Under the pieces are notes generated by a model. The model ran no database searches. It was given only the letters and a program-made list of their open reading frames with translations, and was not told the DNA's origin. DNA of 64,000 nt, from NCBI GenBank assembly GCA_013177795.1, contig JABLXY010000001.1:434001-498000 (forward strand), read 5' to 3'. Position numbers and translations under genes: made by a program. Below are positions 17,797 to 26,316 of the stretch, piece after piece (the stretch's first letter is position 1; every line of letters starts with the position of its first letter). This DNA comes from Syntrophaceae bacterium. Lineage in GTDB: Bacteria; Desulfobacterota; Syntrophia; Syntrophales; UBA2192.

Positions 17797-18648
17797 CTAG
17801 GTCTCAACGGCGGACCCCGCCTGGGGCGCCGTCCTGTAGAGGACCTCGATCTTCGAGAACCCTTCGGCCAGCAGCGCCACCACCGTGGAGACGACGATGA
17901 ACATGATGGCGCGGATCAGGTCATCCGTGAGCGGGACCTCCTTCATGAAGATCAGGTGGCTCACGACAAGGATCAGGCCCAGCAGGGCGGCCACGACGAT
18001 CCCCTTTTTCCTCCACCAGATGGATGCGAGCACGATGGGGATGTAAAACAGGTGTGTGAAGATGACCCCGCTGGCCATCACCGCGTGGTAGTAGTAGGTC
18101 AAAAAGCCGCAGGCCACGAGAAGGCAGGCCATGATGCCGACCTTGCTCCCCGTGAAACTCTCCTCCATGCCGAGGGCGCGCAGGGCCGAGAGCTGCCTGT
18201 CGACCTCCCCCCGGATGAGTTCCTGGTAGCGGTCCGTGATGACGTAGGTGGCGTAGTCGAACAGCAGGATCGTGCGGTTGAGGCTCTCGACGGCCTGCTG
18301 CTGCTCGACGGCGGAGACGAACAGGGCCTGGAACTCGGCGTAGAGCCAGATGTGCCGCCGCATGAGGGTCAGGGCGTAGATCGCCTCGTGCAGGGGCACC
18401 CCGAGACGGTAGCTCTCGTCGGCGTATTTCGTGTACACCCGCCGCGCCTCCTCGAAGGGGTTCTTGGCGGCAAACACGGCCCGAAACTTCTGGTAGAAGT
18501 CGACGGCCTGCGGGATGGCCCGGTCTTCCGTCAGGTTGTGGTAGGAGGGGGTCTTGGGGTTTTTCCTCACGTCGGCGAACCATTGCCGGGCGATCTTCTC
18601 GGCGTTGGCCTCCGTCACGTCGATCAGCTTCGTCGCTACGGCCTGCAT
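17797..18648 (-). CDS. RsbRD N-terminal-domain protein with C-terminal membrane domain
   Basis: 283 residues from the ATG at 18648, which has AGGAGG 7 nt upstream. Residues 1-160 repeat the helical domain of the downstream paralogue (RQWFADVRKNPKTPSYHNLTED; RRHIWLYAEFQALFVSAVEQQQ). About five membrane helices follow (VGIMACLLVACGFLTYYYHAV, VIFTHLFYIPIVLASIWW, GIVVAALLGLILVVSHLIF, AIMFIVVSTVVALLAEGF), resembling the membrane sensor region of some kinases, but no kinase or GGDEF domain is attached. A membrane-anchored sensor paired with a soluble copy just before an ATPase operon is unusual. Function unknown. Confidence 0.78.
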   Translation of the reverse strand: MQAVATKLIDVTEANAEKIARQWFADVRKNPKTPSYHNLTEDRAIPQAVDFYQKFRAVFAAKNPFEEARRVYTKYADESYRLGVPLHEAIYALTLMRRHIWLYAEFQALFVSAVEQQQAVESLNRTILLFDYATYVITDRYQELIRGEVDRQLSALRALGMEESFTGSKVGIMACLLVACGFLTYYYHAVMASGVIFTHLFYIPIVLASIWWRKKGIVVAALLGLILVVSHLIFMKEVPLTDDLIRAIMFIVVSTVVALLAEGFSKIEVLYRTAPQAGSAVET

Positions 18649-19042
18649 GGCGTCCCTCCTTGACCCTGTAGCGTCCTGTCCTGGTTGCCTTTCCTCCCCT
18701 GCATCGTCCGCCCGGCGTGCGCCCGGCCCGGCATCCCGGTGCTGGCTTCCGTCTTCGGCCCCACTGTACCGGGAGGCGCGCCGATGCACAATATGAATAG
18801 ATCAGTAGGTTAGTATGAGGTATTTCCTCATACTGATGCGGCACCGGGTTTCGTGCGGCGGGAATCGATCCGGAAGCCTTCTCCTTGCCGGCCCTTCCTC
18901 AGCGGGAGTCTCGTGCATGGTTCCCCTCGTCTGTCGGGAGGGGACCAAGGGGGGCGTGAACGATTGCAGAGCCTCCTCGCCCATGCCCTCTCCCGGGAGG
19001 GGAGAGGTTGGGCGCGAAAGCCCGCGGGGCGGACGGGGTGCG
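18649..19042. other. 394-bp intergenic region with palindromes
   Basis: It separates the PAS-LuxR gene from the RsbRD-like gene; both are on the minus strand. It holds a perfect 9-bp inverted repeat (18812-18834) and GC-rich hairpins near 18921-18946 and 18989-19007, the latter CTCTCCC/GGGAGGGGAGAG-type. No ORF or RNA gene is supported. The promoter for the 18648 gene should lie below 18812; no strong -35/-10 pair is seen, which suits an activator-dependent promoter. Confidence 0.5.
18812..18834. promoter_or_regulatory. Perfect palindrome, candidate regulator-binding site
   Basis: AGTATGAGG (18812-18820) and CCTCATACT (18826-18834) form a perfect 9-bp inverted repeat with a 5-bp spacer TATTT. 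It lies 164 bp upstream of the RsbRD-like start and 209 bp downstream of the PAS-LuxR stop. AT content and size fit a dimeric HTH protein operator. The adjacent LuxR-type protein is an obvious candidate but the link is inference. Confidence 0.5.
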
Positions 19043-20941
19043 CTACATCGCGGCGAGGTGGGAGACGAGGTTGGCCTTCTTGTTGCGCAGGCCCAGTTTC
19101 CTGCGGATGTTGTTGCGGTGGAATTCAACGGCCGCAACGGACATGCCGAGCAGCTCCGCAATCTCCTTGGTCGTCCGGCCCTCCTTGATCAGGGAGGCCA
19201 CCCGGATTTCCTTGGGGGTGAGGTTCAGGTGCTTCGCGTGCAGGTTCTTGAGGAACGGCGAGATGATGTTCTCCAGGTTCGCCTCCAGGACCCGGACGTG
19301 GGCCAGCTGGATATCGGTCAGCTTTGTCTTCTTGAGCTTTTCCAGGTAGGGCGCCAGCAGCTCCTTCACGTTGTTGAGGATCATGTCCTCGACCTCGCGG
19401 CGGTCTTTCTCCCTCTGGTCCAGGAGCACCTTCATGGCGGTGTTGACCTCCTGCAGGCTCCGGGTCTTTCTCTTCAGCTCGCGCTCCCGCTTGCGGAGCT
19501 TCTGCTCGGCCTCCTTGCGCTCGATGATTTCCCGCTTCAGGGACTCCGAGAACTGCAGCAGGTCCATGGTCCGTTCCTCGACACGCTGCTCCAGCTCGTC
19601 GTGGGCCTTCTGGAGCGCGATCTCGCTGCGCTTGCGCTCGGTGATGTCCTCCAGGGTTTCCAGGGCCCCGATCACCTCCCCCGCGGCGTTGCGGATGACC
19701 GTGGCGGTGAACCGCACCCACTTGCCGTCCGCCAGCGACGGGAAGAAGTCCGTGGCCTCGTAGGCATCCTTGAGGAGCTTGGACTTGCTGAATTTCCCCT
19801 TGTACCAGCGTGAGATCTCGCGGATGTCCCCCTCGACGAGGAGATCGGCCATGCAGGGCCTCTCCCCGCTGTAGAAGGCCCTCCACTGCTGGTTCGTCCC
19901 GATGACCTCCTTCGCGGGAATCCGGCTCAGTTCCTCCAGGGCCCGGTTCCAGAAGAGCACGCGGTGGTCACGGCCGATCACGAACGTGGGGATGGTCGAG
20001 CCCTGCAGGATGCTGTGCAGTCGCTGCTCGCTCTCCATCAGGGAGGACTCGGCCGCTTTCTGCTCCGTGATGTCCTGGAGGGTCTCCACGGCGCCGACGA
20101 GCTCACCCTCGGAATTCCGGATGGCCGCCGCCGTGAAGCGCAGCCATCGACCGCCCTCTCCCAGGTCGGGGAAGAAGTCCGTCGCCTCGAAGGCCTCCTT
20201 GAGCAGCCGGGAGGGTGCCCCCTTCCCCGCGTACCAGCGCCTGATCTCGTGGAGCTTCTTGTCGATGATGAGGTCGGCCATGCAGGGGCGCTTCGACGCA
20301 TAGAACGCCCGCCAATGCTGGTCCGTCCCGACGATGTCATCGGCCCGGATGCGGCTCAGCTCCTCCAGGGCGCGGTTCCAGAAGATGACCTGGTGGTCCC
20401 GGTCGATCACGAAGGACGGGATGGGGGACCCCTCGAGAATTTGGTATAGCCGCTGCTGGCTTTCCCGGAGGGCCTCCTCGGCGAGCTTCTGTTCCGTGAT
20501 GTCCTCCAGCGTCTCCACCGCGCCCACGATCCCGCCGCGGCTGTTCCGGATCAGCGTTGCCGTGAACCGCAGCCACCGGCCGTCCTCGCCCAGGTCGGGG
20601 AAGAAGTCCGTCGCCTCGAAGGCCTCCGGGATCAGGGCCGACGGCCGGACCTTGCCCGCATACCACCGCGTGATTTCCCGCTGTGCCCCGTCGACGAGAA
20701 GATCCGCCATGCAGGGGCGCTGCTTCTTGTAGAATGCCCTCCAGTGCTCGCCGGTGCCGATGACCGCCGAGGCCGGGATCCCGCTGATCTCCTCCAGGGC
20801 CCGGTTCCAGTGCAGGACCCGGTGTTCGCGGTCGATGACGAAGGCAGGGATAAAGAACCCGTCGACGATTCCCCGCAGGATGCTCTCGTCCGTGACGAGC
20901 GGCCCGCCCGCCTCTCCGCCGTTGCCCACCGTGCCTTTCAT
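19043..20941 (-). CDS. Triple-PAS LuxR-type transcriptional regulator
   Basis: 632 residues. Three tandem PAS repeats of about 125 residues (roughly 15-140, 140-265, 265-390) share FVIDRDHRVLFWNRALEELS, the HWRAFY and RPCMADL blocks, EAFEATDFFPDL and GAVETLEDITE. A coiled coil (about 390-530) and a C-terminal LuxR HTH (LTPKEIRVASLIKEGRTTKEIAELLGMSVAAVEFHRNNI) follow. No receiver or kinase is present, so it appears to be a one-component sensor-regulator. The ATG at 20941 has AGGAGG upstream and begins 7 nt after the preceding stop, so it is cotranscribed with the hydrolase gene. The repeats arose by internal duplication. Confidence 0.92.
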   Translation of the reverse strand: MKGTVGNGGEAGGPLVTDESILRGIVDGFFIPAFVIDREHRVLHWNRALEEISGIPASAVIGTGEHWRAFYKKQRPCMADLLVDGAQREITRWYAGKVRPSALIPEAFEATDFFPDLGEDGRWLRFTATLIRNSRGGIVGAVETLEDITEQKLAEEALRESQQRLYQILEGSPIPSFVIDRDHQVIFWNRALEELSRIRADDIVGTDQHWRAFYASKRPCMADLIIDKKLHEIRRWYAGKGAPSRLLKEAFEATDFFPDLGEGGRWLRFTAAAIRNSEGELVGAVETLQDITEQKAAESSLMESEQRLHSILQGSTIPTFVIGRDHRVLFWNRALEELSRIPAKEVIGTNQQWRAFYSGERPCMADLLVEGDIREISRWYKGKFSKSKLLKDAYEATDFFPSLADGKWVRFTATVIRNAAGEVIGALETLEDITERKRSEIALQKAHDELEQRVEERTMDLLQFSESLKREIIERKEAEQKLRKRERELKRKTRSLQEVNTAMKVLLDQREKDRREVEDMILNNVKELLAPYLEKLKKTKLTDIQLAHVRVLEANLENIISPFLKNLHAKHLNLTPKEIRVASLIKEGRTTKEIAELLGMSVAAVEFHRNNIRRKLGLRNKKANLVSHLAAM

Positions 20942-20948
20942 CGGGACC

Positions 20949-22427
20949 TCACCTCCTCTTTTCTTCCTTTCGCACCTCGTTGGCCATGCGGACCAGTTCC
21001 CAGTATGGCGGCCTGTAGCCGTGCGTCTGTCTGAATGAGTCCGCCCGGGCGAGAAGGGCCTTCTTCATGGCCCCGTGCCGCGCGGAAAGCTCGATGTTGC
21101 GGAGCGCCGCCATGGCGTCCATCCCCTCGGGGACGGGCCCGACGCCGCCGAAGAGGTTGAGCAGAAGGCTGTAGCCCTTCGCCATCCTCACCACGGCCAG
21201 CTTCCACCAGGGCGCCGGGATCGTGTCCCCCTCGTCGGCGCCTTCCAGCATGGCCTCGATGACGGCGTTGTCCACGTGGTCTTGCCAGAGGGTATCGGGG
21301 TCGCGCCACTCGGCGACCACCGTGAGCTGCGGGTCGTACTCGAGATCGGCGGGCGCCTGTGTCTCGAAGTGCGTCACCCCGAAGTAGGAGAGCCACCGAA
21401 CGACACCCGGAGCGGACATGCGCGTCGTCCCCTTCCAGAGATCCACGCCGTGCTGCCCGTAGGCCCAGGACACCGCCTCGGAGCAGAACCATTTCGAGGG
21501 GTCCCGGAAGTCCATCGCGAAATCGTAGGGGATGTGCCGGCTCTTCGCCTCCTCGTAGGCCCTTTTTGCCGCCTTGTGAGGCAGCATCGGGTCGGCCTTC
21601 AACTGCGGCAGGTCGGGCCTCGGCCGCAGGACCATGATGCGCAGTTTCTTGTCCCTGATGTACTCCTCGACCGTCGAGACGACAACCCCCATCTCGATGT
21701 GGGACTCGACGATGCCGGGCGACCCGGTCCTGTCGTCCACGTACAGCAGGGCCACGTGGGAGAAGTTTCCCGGGTAGTCATTTCCCCGGGCGATCAGGGC
21801 CGACGTCGGCGCGCCGCCCCGCGAAACGAGGATATCGCCGCTGCTGAGCGTCAGGCCCAGGAACACGACGGCCGGGGTGACGGAGTCCACGTCTTCAGCC
21901 CGGATGAGCCCGGGATAGGACCCCTCAGGGGCCTGGAGCATGACCTCCTCCAGGGCCGCCCGGCCGCCGTAGAGCATCCGGTAGAGCCGGTCGCGCACGA
22001 TCCGGTCATTGAGGTCCCAGGCCCGGGACTGGCGCTTGAGGGCGCTGCGCTCCCTCGTGACGAGATCGATGTAGTCGGGGATCCGCTCCGGGCAGGCGGC
22101 CACGCGTGTCCCCAGGCTGAAGGTGAGGCTCTCCAGCCTGTCGAGAAGGGCGGCTTCCGGTTTCACCGGCGAGACCGCAAGGACAGACAGGTATTGCCGG
22201 GCCTGCCGGAACCTCTGGGCGGTTCCCGCCTGCAGACCCCTGCAGCCGATCTCCCGTGCCTGCAGGTAGGACGCCTCGAGGGCTTTCCACTTCTCATCCT
22301 GCTTCCACGTGAAGGGCTCGCCAGCCGCCCCTGCCGGCACGGGCGGGTCAGGCGCAGGAATGGAGAGGACGGCCAGGAGGACAACAAAAGCCAGCAAGAT
22401 CCCCGCCGCGAGGTTCCTCTTTCTCAT
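20949..22427 (-). CDS. YiiX/YebB-like (C92) cysteine hydrolase, exported
   Basis: 492 residues from the ATG at 22427. A signal peptide or N-terminal anchor (LAAGILLAFVVLLAVLSIPA) precedes a helical region and a permuted NlpC/P60 fold. GDILVSRGG and GNFSHVALLYVDD carry the catalytic His (about H224). ESHIEMGVV and KWFCSEAVSWAYGQ carry the catalytic Cys (about C315). These enzymes cleave amide or ester bonds in cell-wall or lipid-linked substrates; the actual substrate is unknown. A longer frame upstream adds 15 residues without a better ribosome binding site. First gene of a two-gene operon with the PAS-LuxR regulator. Confidence 0.85.
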   Translation of the reverse strand: MRKRNLAAGILLAFVVLLAVLSIPAPDPPVPAGAAGEPFTWKQDEKWKALEASYLQAREIGCRGLQAGTAQRFRQARQYLSVLAVSPVKPEAALLDRLESLTFSLGTRVAACPERIPDYIDLVTRERSALKRQSRAWDLNDRIVRDRLYRMLYGGRAALEEVMLQAPEGSYPGLIRAEDVDSVTPAVVFLGLTLSSGDILVSRGGAPTSALIARGNDYPGNFSHVALLYVDDRTGSPGIVESHIEMGVVVSTVEEYIRDKKLRIMVLRPRPDLPQLKADPMLPHKAAKRAYEEAKSRHIPYDFAMDFRDPSKWFCSEAVSWAYGQHGVDLWKGTTRMSAPGVVRWLSYFGVTHFETQAPADLEYDPQLTVVAEWRDPDTLWQDHVDNAVIEAMLEGADEGDTIPAPWWKLAVVRMAKGYSLLLNLFGGVGPVPEGMDAMAALRNIELSARHGAMKKALLARADSFRQTHGYRPPYWELVRMANEVRKEEKRR

Positions 22428-22705
22428 GACGACATCTTCCTCTCCTCCGGGTGCAGGCGCCCTACGGGACATCCACCAGGAACATAGCCGATTTCATTCC
22501 CGTGCTCAACTGCTTCCTGTGCAAATAAGAGCGAGGGTCATGATCTTTCATACTGGGCGGGCTAACCATTTATTGCCGGGCAAAAGGTTTTCTGCTACGA
22601 GACATCTGAGCCGTCTACATCGCTCAACGCAGTCCATCCCAAGGTATTCACCCATCCCCCGCAGGGCTTTCGCCCGCTGCGATTTTGCTTGGCAGGAGGT
22701 GCGCG

Positions 22706-25024
22706 ATGACTGTGATCAGACCGACGCGCGCAGCGGCCCTGATGGCAACGGTGACGCTCTTCGTGTTGTCCGCCCTGTCCTGCCCTGCCCTTTCAAGCGG
22801 AGCGGAAGACCCGCCGGCGCTGTACAAGATACCCGGAAGGCCGAAAGTCGGCCTCGTCCTCTCCGGCGGCGGCGCCCGGGGGGTGGCGCACATCGGCGTC
22901 CTCAAGGTTCTGGAAGAGCTCCGCGTCCCCGTCGACTTCATCGCCGGCACCAGCATGGGATCGCTGGTGGGCGGCCTCTATGCCTCCGGCATGTCGCCCG
23001 GCGAGATGGAAAAGAGGATCGAGGCCATGGACTGGGAGGACATCTTCCGCGACACCCCGACCAGGGAGTACATCCCGTGGAGGCAGAAGCGCGACGACTT
23101 CAAGGGGCTTCTGGGGCTCGAACTGGGATTCCGGGACGGGAAAATCCTCCTGCCCATGGGCACGACGTCGGGCTACAAGCTCGAATTCCTGCTGACGGCC
23201 TTCGTCGGCCTCGAGCAGGGCCGGGCCTCCCGCAGCTTTGACGCCGTCCCGATCCCCTTCCGCGCCGTGGCGATGGACCTGGAGGACGGACGCATGAGGG
23301 TCTTCGACCGAGGGGCCCTCGTGATGGCCATGCGGGCCAGCATGTCGATCCCGGCCGTCTTCGCCCCCGTGGAGATCGACGGCCGTCTCTACGTAGACGG
23401 GGGCATGGTGCGAAACCTGCCCGTCGACGTGGCCCGCGAGGCCGGCTGCGAGGTCATCATCGCCGTCAACCTGGGCACGACCCCGCGCCGGCGAGAGCAG
23501 CTCACCTCGGCGGCCTCCGTGGCCCTGCAGGCAATCAACCTGATGACGGACCAGAACGTGAGGGTTTCCCTCGGCGAGCTGACGGAGAAGGACATCCTCA
23601 TCACCCCGCAGCTCGGGGAATTCAGTTCGAGCGATTTCGCGGCGGCCATGAAGACGATCCCCATCGGCGTCGATGCCGCCCGCGCCGCGGGGGACCGGCT
23701 CAAGGCCCTGAGCGTCAGCGAGGAGGATTTCAGGGCCTGGCAGTCGAGCCTCGCCGCACGGAAGATCCGAGAGGTGGAGCGTGCCGACATCCGGGTGGCC
23801 GACACGATGAAGCGCGTGAACCCCGCGGTCATCGAGGCCGAGATCCGGCAGGAGCCCGCCCGCATCGAGGCCGTGATGGAGGGGCGGCTGGGCCCCGAGA
23901 GATCCTGGCTGGAGTCCTTCCACAAAAACCTGACAACCGTTTTCGGCCGCGGGGATTTCGAGCGTCTTGATTACCGCCTGCTCGACGACAGGGAGAGAAA
24001 CACCATCCAGGTGGAGGGCGTCGAGAAATCCTGGGGACCGAACTACTTCAAGTTCGGCATCGGGTACGCGACGGACTTCCAAAGCGATCCGCGCCTCAAC
24101 GCCGCCTTCATGTACCGCATGACCTGGCTCAACAGCCTCGGGGCCGAGTGGCGGACAGACGCCAGGGTGGGCTATGTCGACGAGATCCACACCGAGTTCT
24201 ATCAGCCCTTCACCCCCCGGGTCGGCGTCTTTGCCGCCCCCTGGCTGGATCTCAGGATAGCGCCCATCGCATACTATTTCGGCAGCCAGTGGGTCGGTGA
24301 GTACGATGTCGGCACCTTCCGCGGCGGTCTCGACCTTGGCGTGCAGGGAAGGCTGGGCGAGCTGCGCGCCGGGTTCTTCCAGGGAAGGCTGAAGACGGAC
24401 GGCAATTTCGGGGTTCTGTCCCTCGCGCCGTCAAGCAGCCTGGTGCCGGAGTACAATCTCCGGCAAGGGGGGTTCATGGGGCGGCTCGCGCTCGACCGGC
24501 TCGACAATGTGCATTTTCCCGCAACGGGCTTTTCCCTGATGGGCAGTTTCTTTGTCACCAACGAGGCCTTCGGCGCCGAGGACAACTACAACAAATACGA
24601 GCTGACCTTTCAGAAACCCTTCCACATCGGCCGGCATACCCTCACCCTCGGCCTCTCCTGGGGCGACAGCCCGGGCGGCACGCTGCCGCTTTACGATCTC
24701 TTCCAGACCGGCGGCTTCCTGCGCTTCTCGGGCTATGCCACGGACCAGCTCGTCGGCAGGGGCTACCATCTGGGCCGACTGGTCTATACCTACCGCTTTT
24801 CCGACCTGCCCGCCCCGGTAGGCCGCGGGCTTTACCTCGGGGGATCGTTGGAGGCCGGTGAGGTCAAAAACCGCTTCGACCCCACGACGGCGGGCGGCAC
24901 CCTGTACTGCGGCAGTCTCTTCTTCGCGGCGGACACCATCCTCGGACCGTTCCACGTCGCCTACGGCCGATCCGACGATGGGAGCGGAAGCTTCTACGTC
25001 CTTTTCGGTGTCGGCATGCGGTGA
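22706..25024 (+). CDS. Patatin-like phospholipase with BamA-type barrel (PlpD-like, type Vd)
   Basis: 772 residues from the ATG at 22706, with AGGAGG 7 nt upstream. A signal peptide is followed by a patatin domain: oxyanion-hole GGGARG (54-59), nucleophile GTSMGS (Ser83) and catalytic DGG (Asp231). After about residue 400 comes a POTRA-like stretch (LDYRLLDDRERNTIQVEGVEKSW), then a Bac_surface_Ag/BamA-type 16-strand barrel with GYVDEIHTEFYQPF and a C-terminal strand ending GVGMR. The layout matches PlpD of Pseudomonas, a phospholipase A1 carried by its own barrel. It is monocistronic. The lipase Ser-Asp dyad is intact, so activity is likely. Confidence 0.93.
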   Translation: MTVIRPTRAAALMATVTLFVLSALSCPALSSGAEDPPALYKIPGRPKVGLVLSGGGARGVAHIGVLKVLEELRVPVDFIAGTSMGSLVGGLYASGMSPGEMEKRIEAMDWEDIFRDTPTREYIPWRQKRDDFKGLLGLELGFRDGKILLPMGTTSGYKLEFLLTAFVGLEQGRASRSFDAVPIPFRAVAMDLEDGRMRVFDRGALVMAMRASMSIPAVFAPVEIDGRLYVDGGMVRNLPVDVAREAGCEVIIAVNLGTTPRRREQLTSAASVALQAINLMTDQNVRVSLGELTEKDILITPQLGEFSSSDFAAAMKTIPIGVDAARAAGDRLKALSVSEEDFRAWQSSLAARKIREVERADIRVADTMKRVNPAVIEAEIRQEPARIEAVMEGRLGPERSWLESFHKNLTTVFGRGDFERLDYRLLDDRERNTIQVEGVEKSWGPNYFKFGIGYATDFQSDPRLNAAFMYRMTWLNSLGAEWRTDARVGYVDEIHTEFYQPFTPRVGVFAAPWLDLRIAPIAYYFGSQWVGEYDVGTFRGGLDLGVQGRLGELRAGFFQGRLKTDGNFGVLSLAPSSSLVPEYNLRQGGFMGRLALDRLDNVHFPATGFSLMGSFFVTNEAFGAEDNYNKYELTFQKPFHIGRHTLTLGLSWGDSPGGTLPLYDLFQTGGFLRFSGYATDQLVGRGYHLGRLVYTYRFSDLPAPVGRGLYLGGSLEAGEVKNRFDPTTAGGTLYCGSLFFAADTILGPFHVAYGRSDDGSGSFYVLFGVGMR

Positions 25025-25121
25025 GGCCGCTGACATTGGGCCCCGATCCGCTCCTCGCCCGTCCCGGCTCCGGTGAGGAGAGGGTTCCGGGGACTGCGAT
25101 TCAGGGATGGACGGGGTGGCG

Positions 25122-26312
25122 TCAGCCGAGACCATCGAGCAGCCGCCGGGTGTGCCGGGCGATCATCAGCTCCTCGTCGGTGGGGATGACCCAGGCGCGC
25201 ACCCGGCTTCCATCGCTGCTGATCTTCGGCCCGCCTGCCGCGTTGGCCCCCTCGTCGAGCTCCAGGCCCAGCCACCGGGAGGCCCTGCAGACGCGCTCGC
25301 GGATCGGAGCTGCGTTCTCTCCGATCCCCGCGGTGAAGACGAGCGCGTCGATCCCCCCGAGAGCGGCGGCAAGCGACCCCAGCTCGCGCACGATGCGGTA
25401 TGCGAAGAGCTCCACCGCCTCGGCGGCTCTCGGGTCGGCGCTTTGCAGCAGCGTCCGCATGTCGCTCGAAATCCCCGAAACGCCCAGCAGGCCTGACTCC
25501 TTGTAGATGAGGGTTTCAAGGTCCCGCGCGCTCATGCCGCATTCGTCCATGAGGTAGAGCATGACGCCCGGGTCGAGACTGCCGCATCGGGTGCCCATCA
25601 TGAGGCCGTCGACGGCGGTGAACCCCAGCGTGCAGGCCATGCTCCTCAGGCCGAGCATGGCGCACAGGCTGGCGCCGTTGCCGAGATGCGCCACCACGGT
25701 CCTTCCCTTCGCCGCCTCCGGGTCGATCCCCGGCAGGACCGAGGCGATGTACTCGTAGGAGAGCCCATGGAACCCGTAACGCCGGATGCCCTGCTCCGTG
25801 AGCCTGCGGGGCAGGGCGAAGGCCTGCGCGACCGAGGGAATCGTGGTGTGGAACGATGTGTCGAAGCAGGCGACCTGGGGGATGTCCGGGAAGCGGCTTG
25901 CGATGTTGCGGATGGCCGCCAGGTTGTGCGGCTGGTGCAGGGGCGCCAGGGGCACGAATTTCTCGAGATCGTCGAGGATCTCCCCGTTCACGACGATCGG
26001 CTCCGTGTACTCCAGCCCCCCATGGACGACCCGATGGCCCACGGCCCGGACCCGATCGGCCGAGCAGGCCTCGCTGCCGCACCAGGAAAAGACCGCCTCC
26101 ACGGCCCCCTGCTGGCCGAGCTGCGTCCCGGCGGGCCACGTCCGTTCGCCGACGACCCTGCCCTCCCCGTCTTTCACCTTGAACCGCGGCTCCGTGAAGA
26201 GCCCCTCGACCTGCCCGTCCGCAAGGACTTGCAGCGTCTCCCCGCGCTCTTCGTAGAGGGTGAACTTCAGGCTCGACGATCCCGCGTTGAGCACGACGAT
26301 GACATCGCTCAT
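25122..26312 (-). CDS. ackA: Acetate kinase
   Basis: 396 residues. The N-terminus VIVVLNAGSSSLKFTLY carries the ASKHA phosphate-1 motif; VGHRVVHGG, TSFHTTIP, HLGNGASL and FTAGIGENAAPIRERV are acetate kinase signatures with the catalytic residues retained. It makes ATP from acetyl-phosphate (or another short acyl-phosphate). It starts 4 nt after the fused MaoC-phosphotransacetylase gene and forms an operon with it for substrate-level phosphorylation from acyl-CoA. Confidence 0.97.
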   Translation of the reverse strand: MSDVIVVLNAGSSSLKFTLYEERGETLQVLADGQVEGLFTEPRFKVKDGEGRVVGERTWPAGTQLGQQGAVEAVFSWCGSEACSADRVRAVGHRVVHGGLEYTEPIVVNGEILDDLEKFVPLAPLHQPHNLAAIRNIASRFPDIPQVACFDTSFHTTIPSVAQAFALPRRLTEQGIRRYGFHGLSYEYIASVLPGIDPEAAKGRTVVAHLGNGASLCAMLGLRSMACTLGFTAVDGLMMGTRCGSLDPGVMLYLMDECGMSARDLETLIYKESGLLGVSGISSDMRTLLQSADPRAAEAVELFAYRIVRELGSLAAALGGIDALVFTAGIGENAAPIRERVCRASRWLGLELDEGANAAGGPKISSDGSRVRAWVIPTDEELMIARHTRRLLDGLG

Positions 26313-26316
26313 CGGT

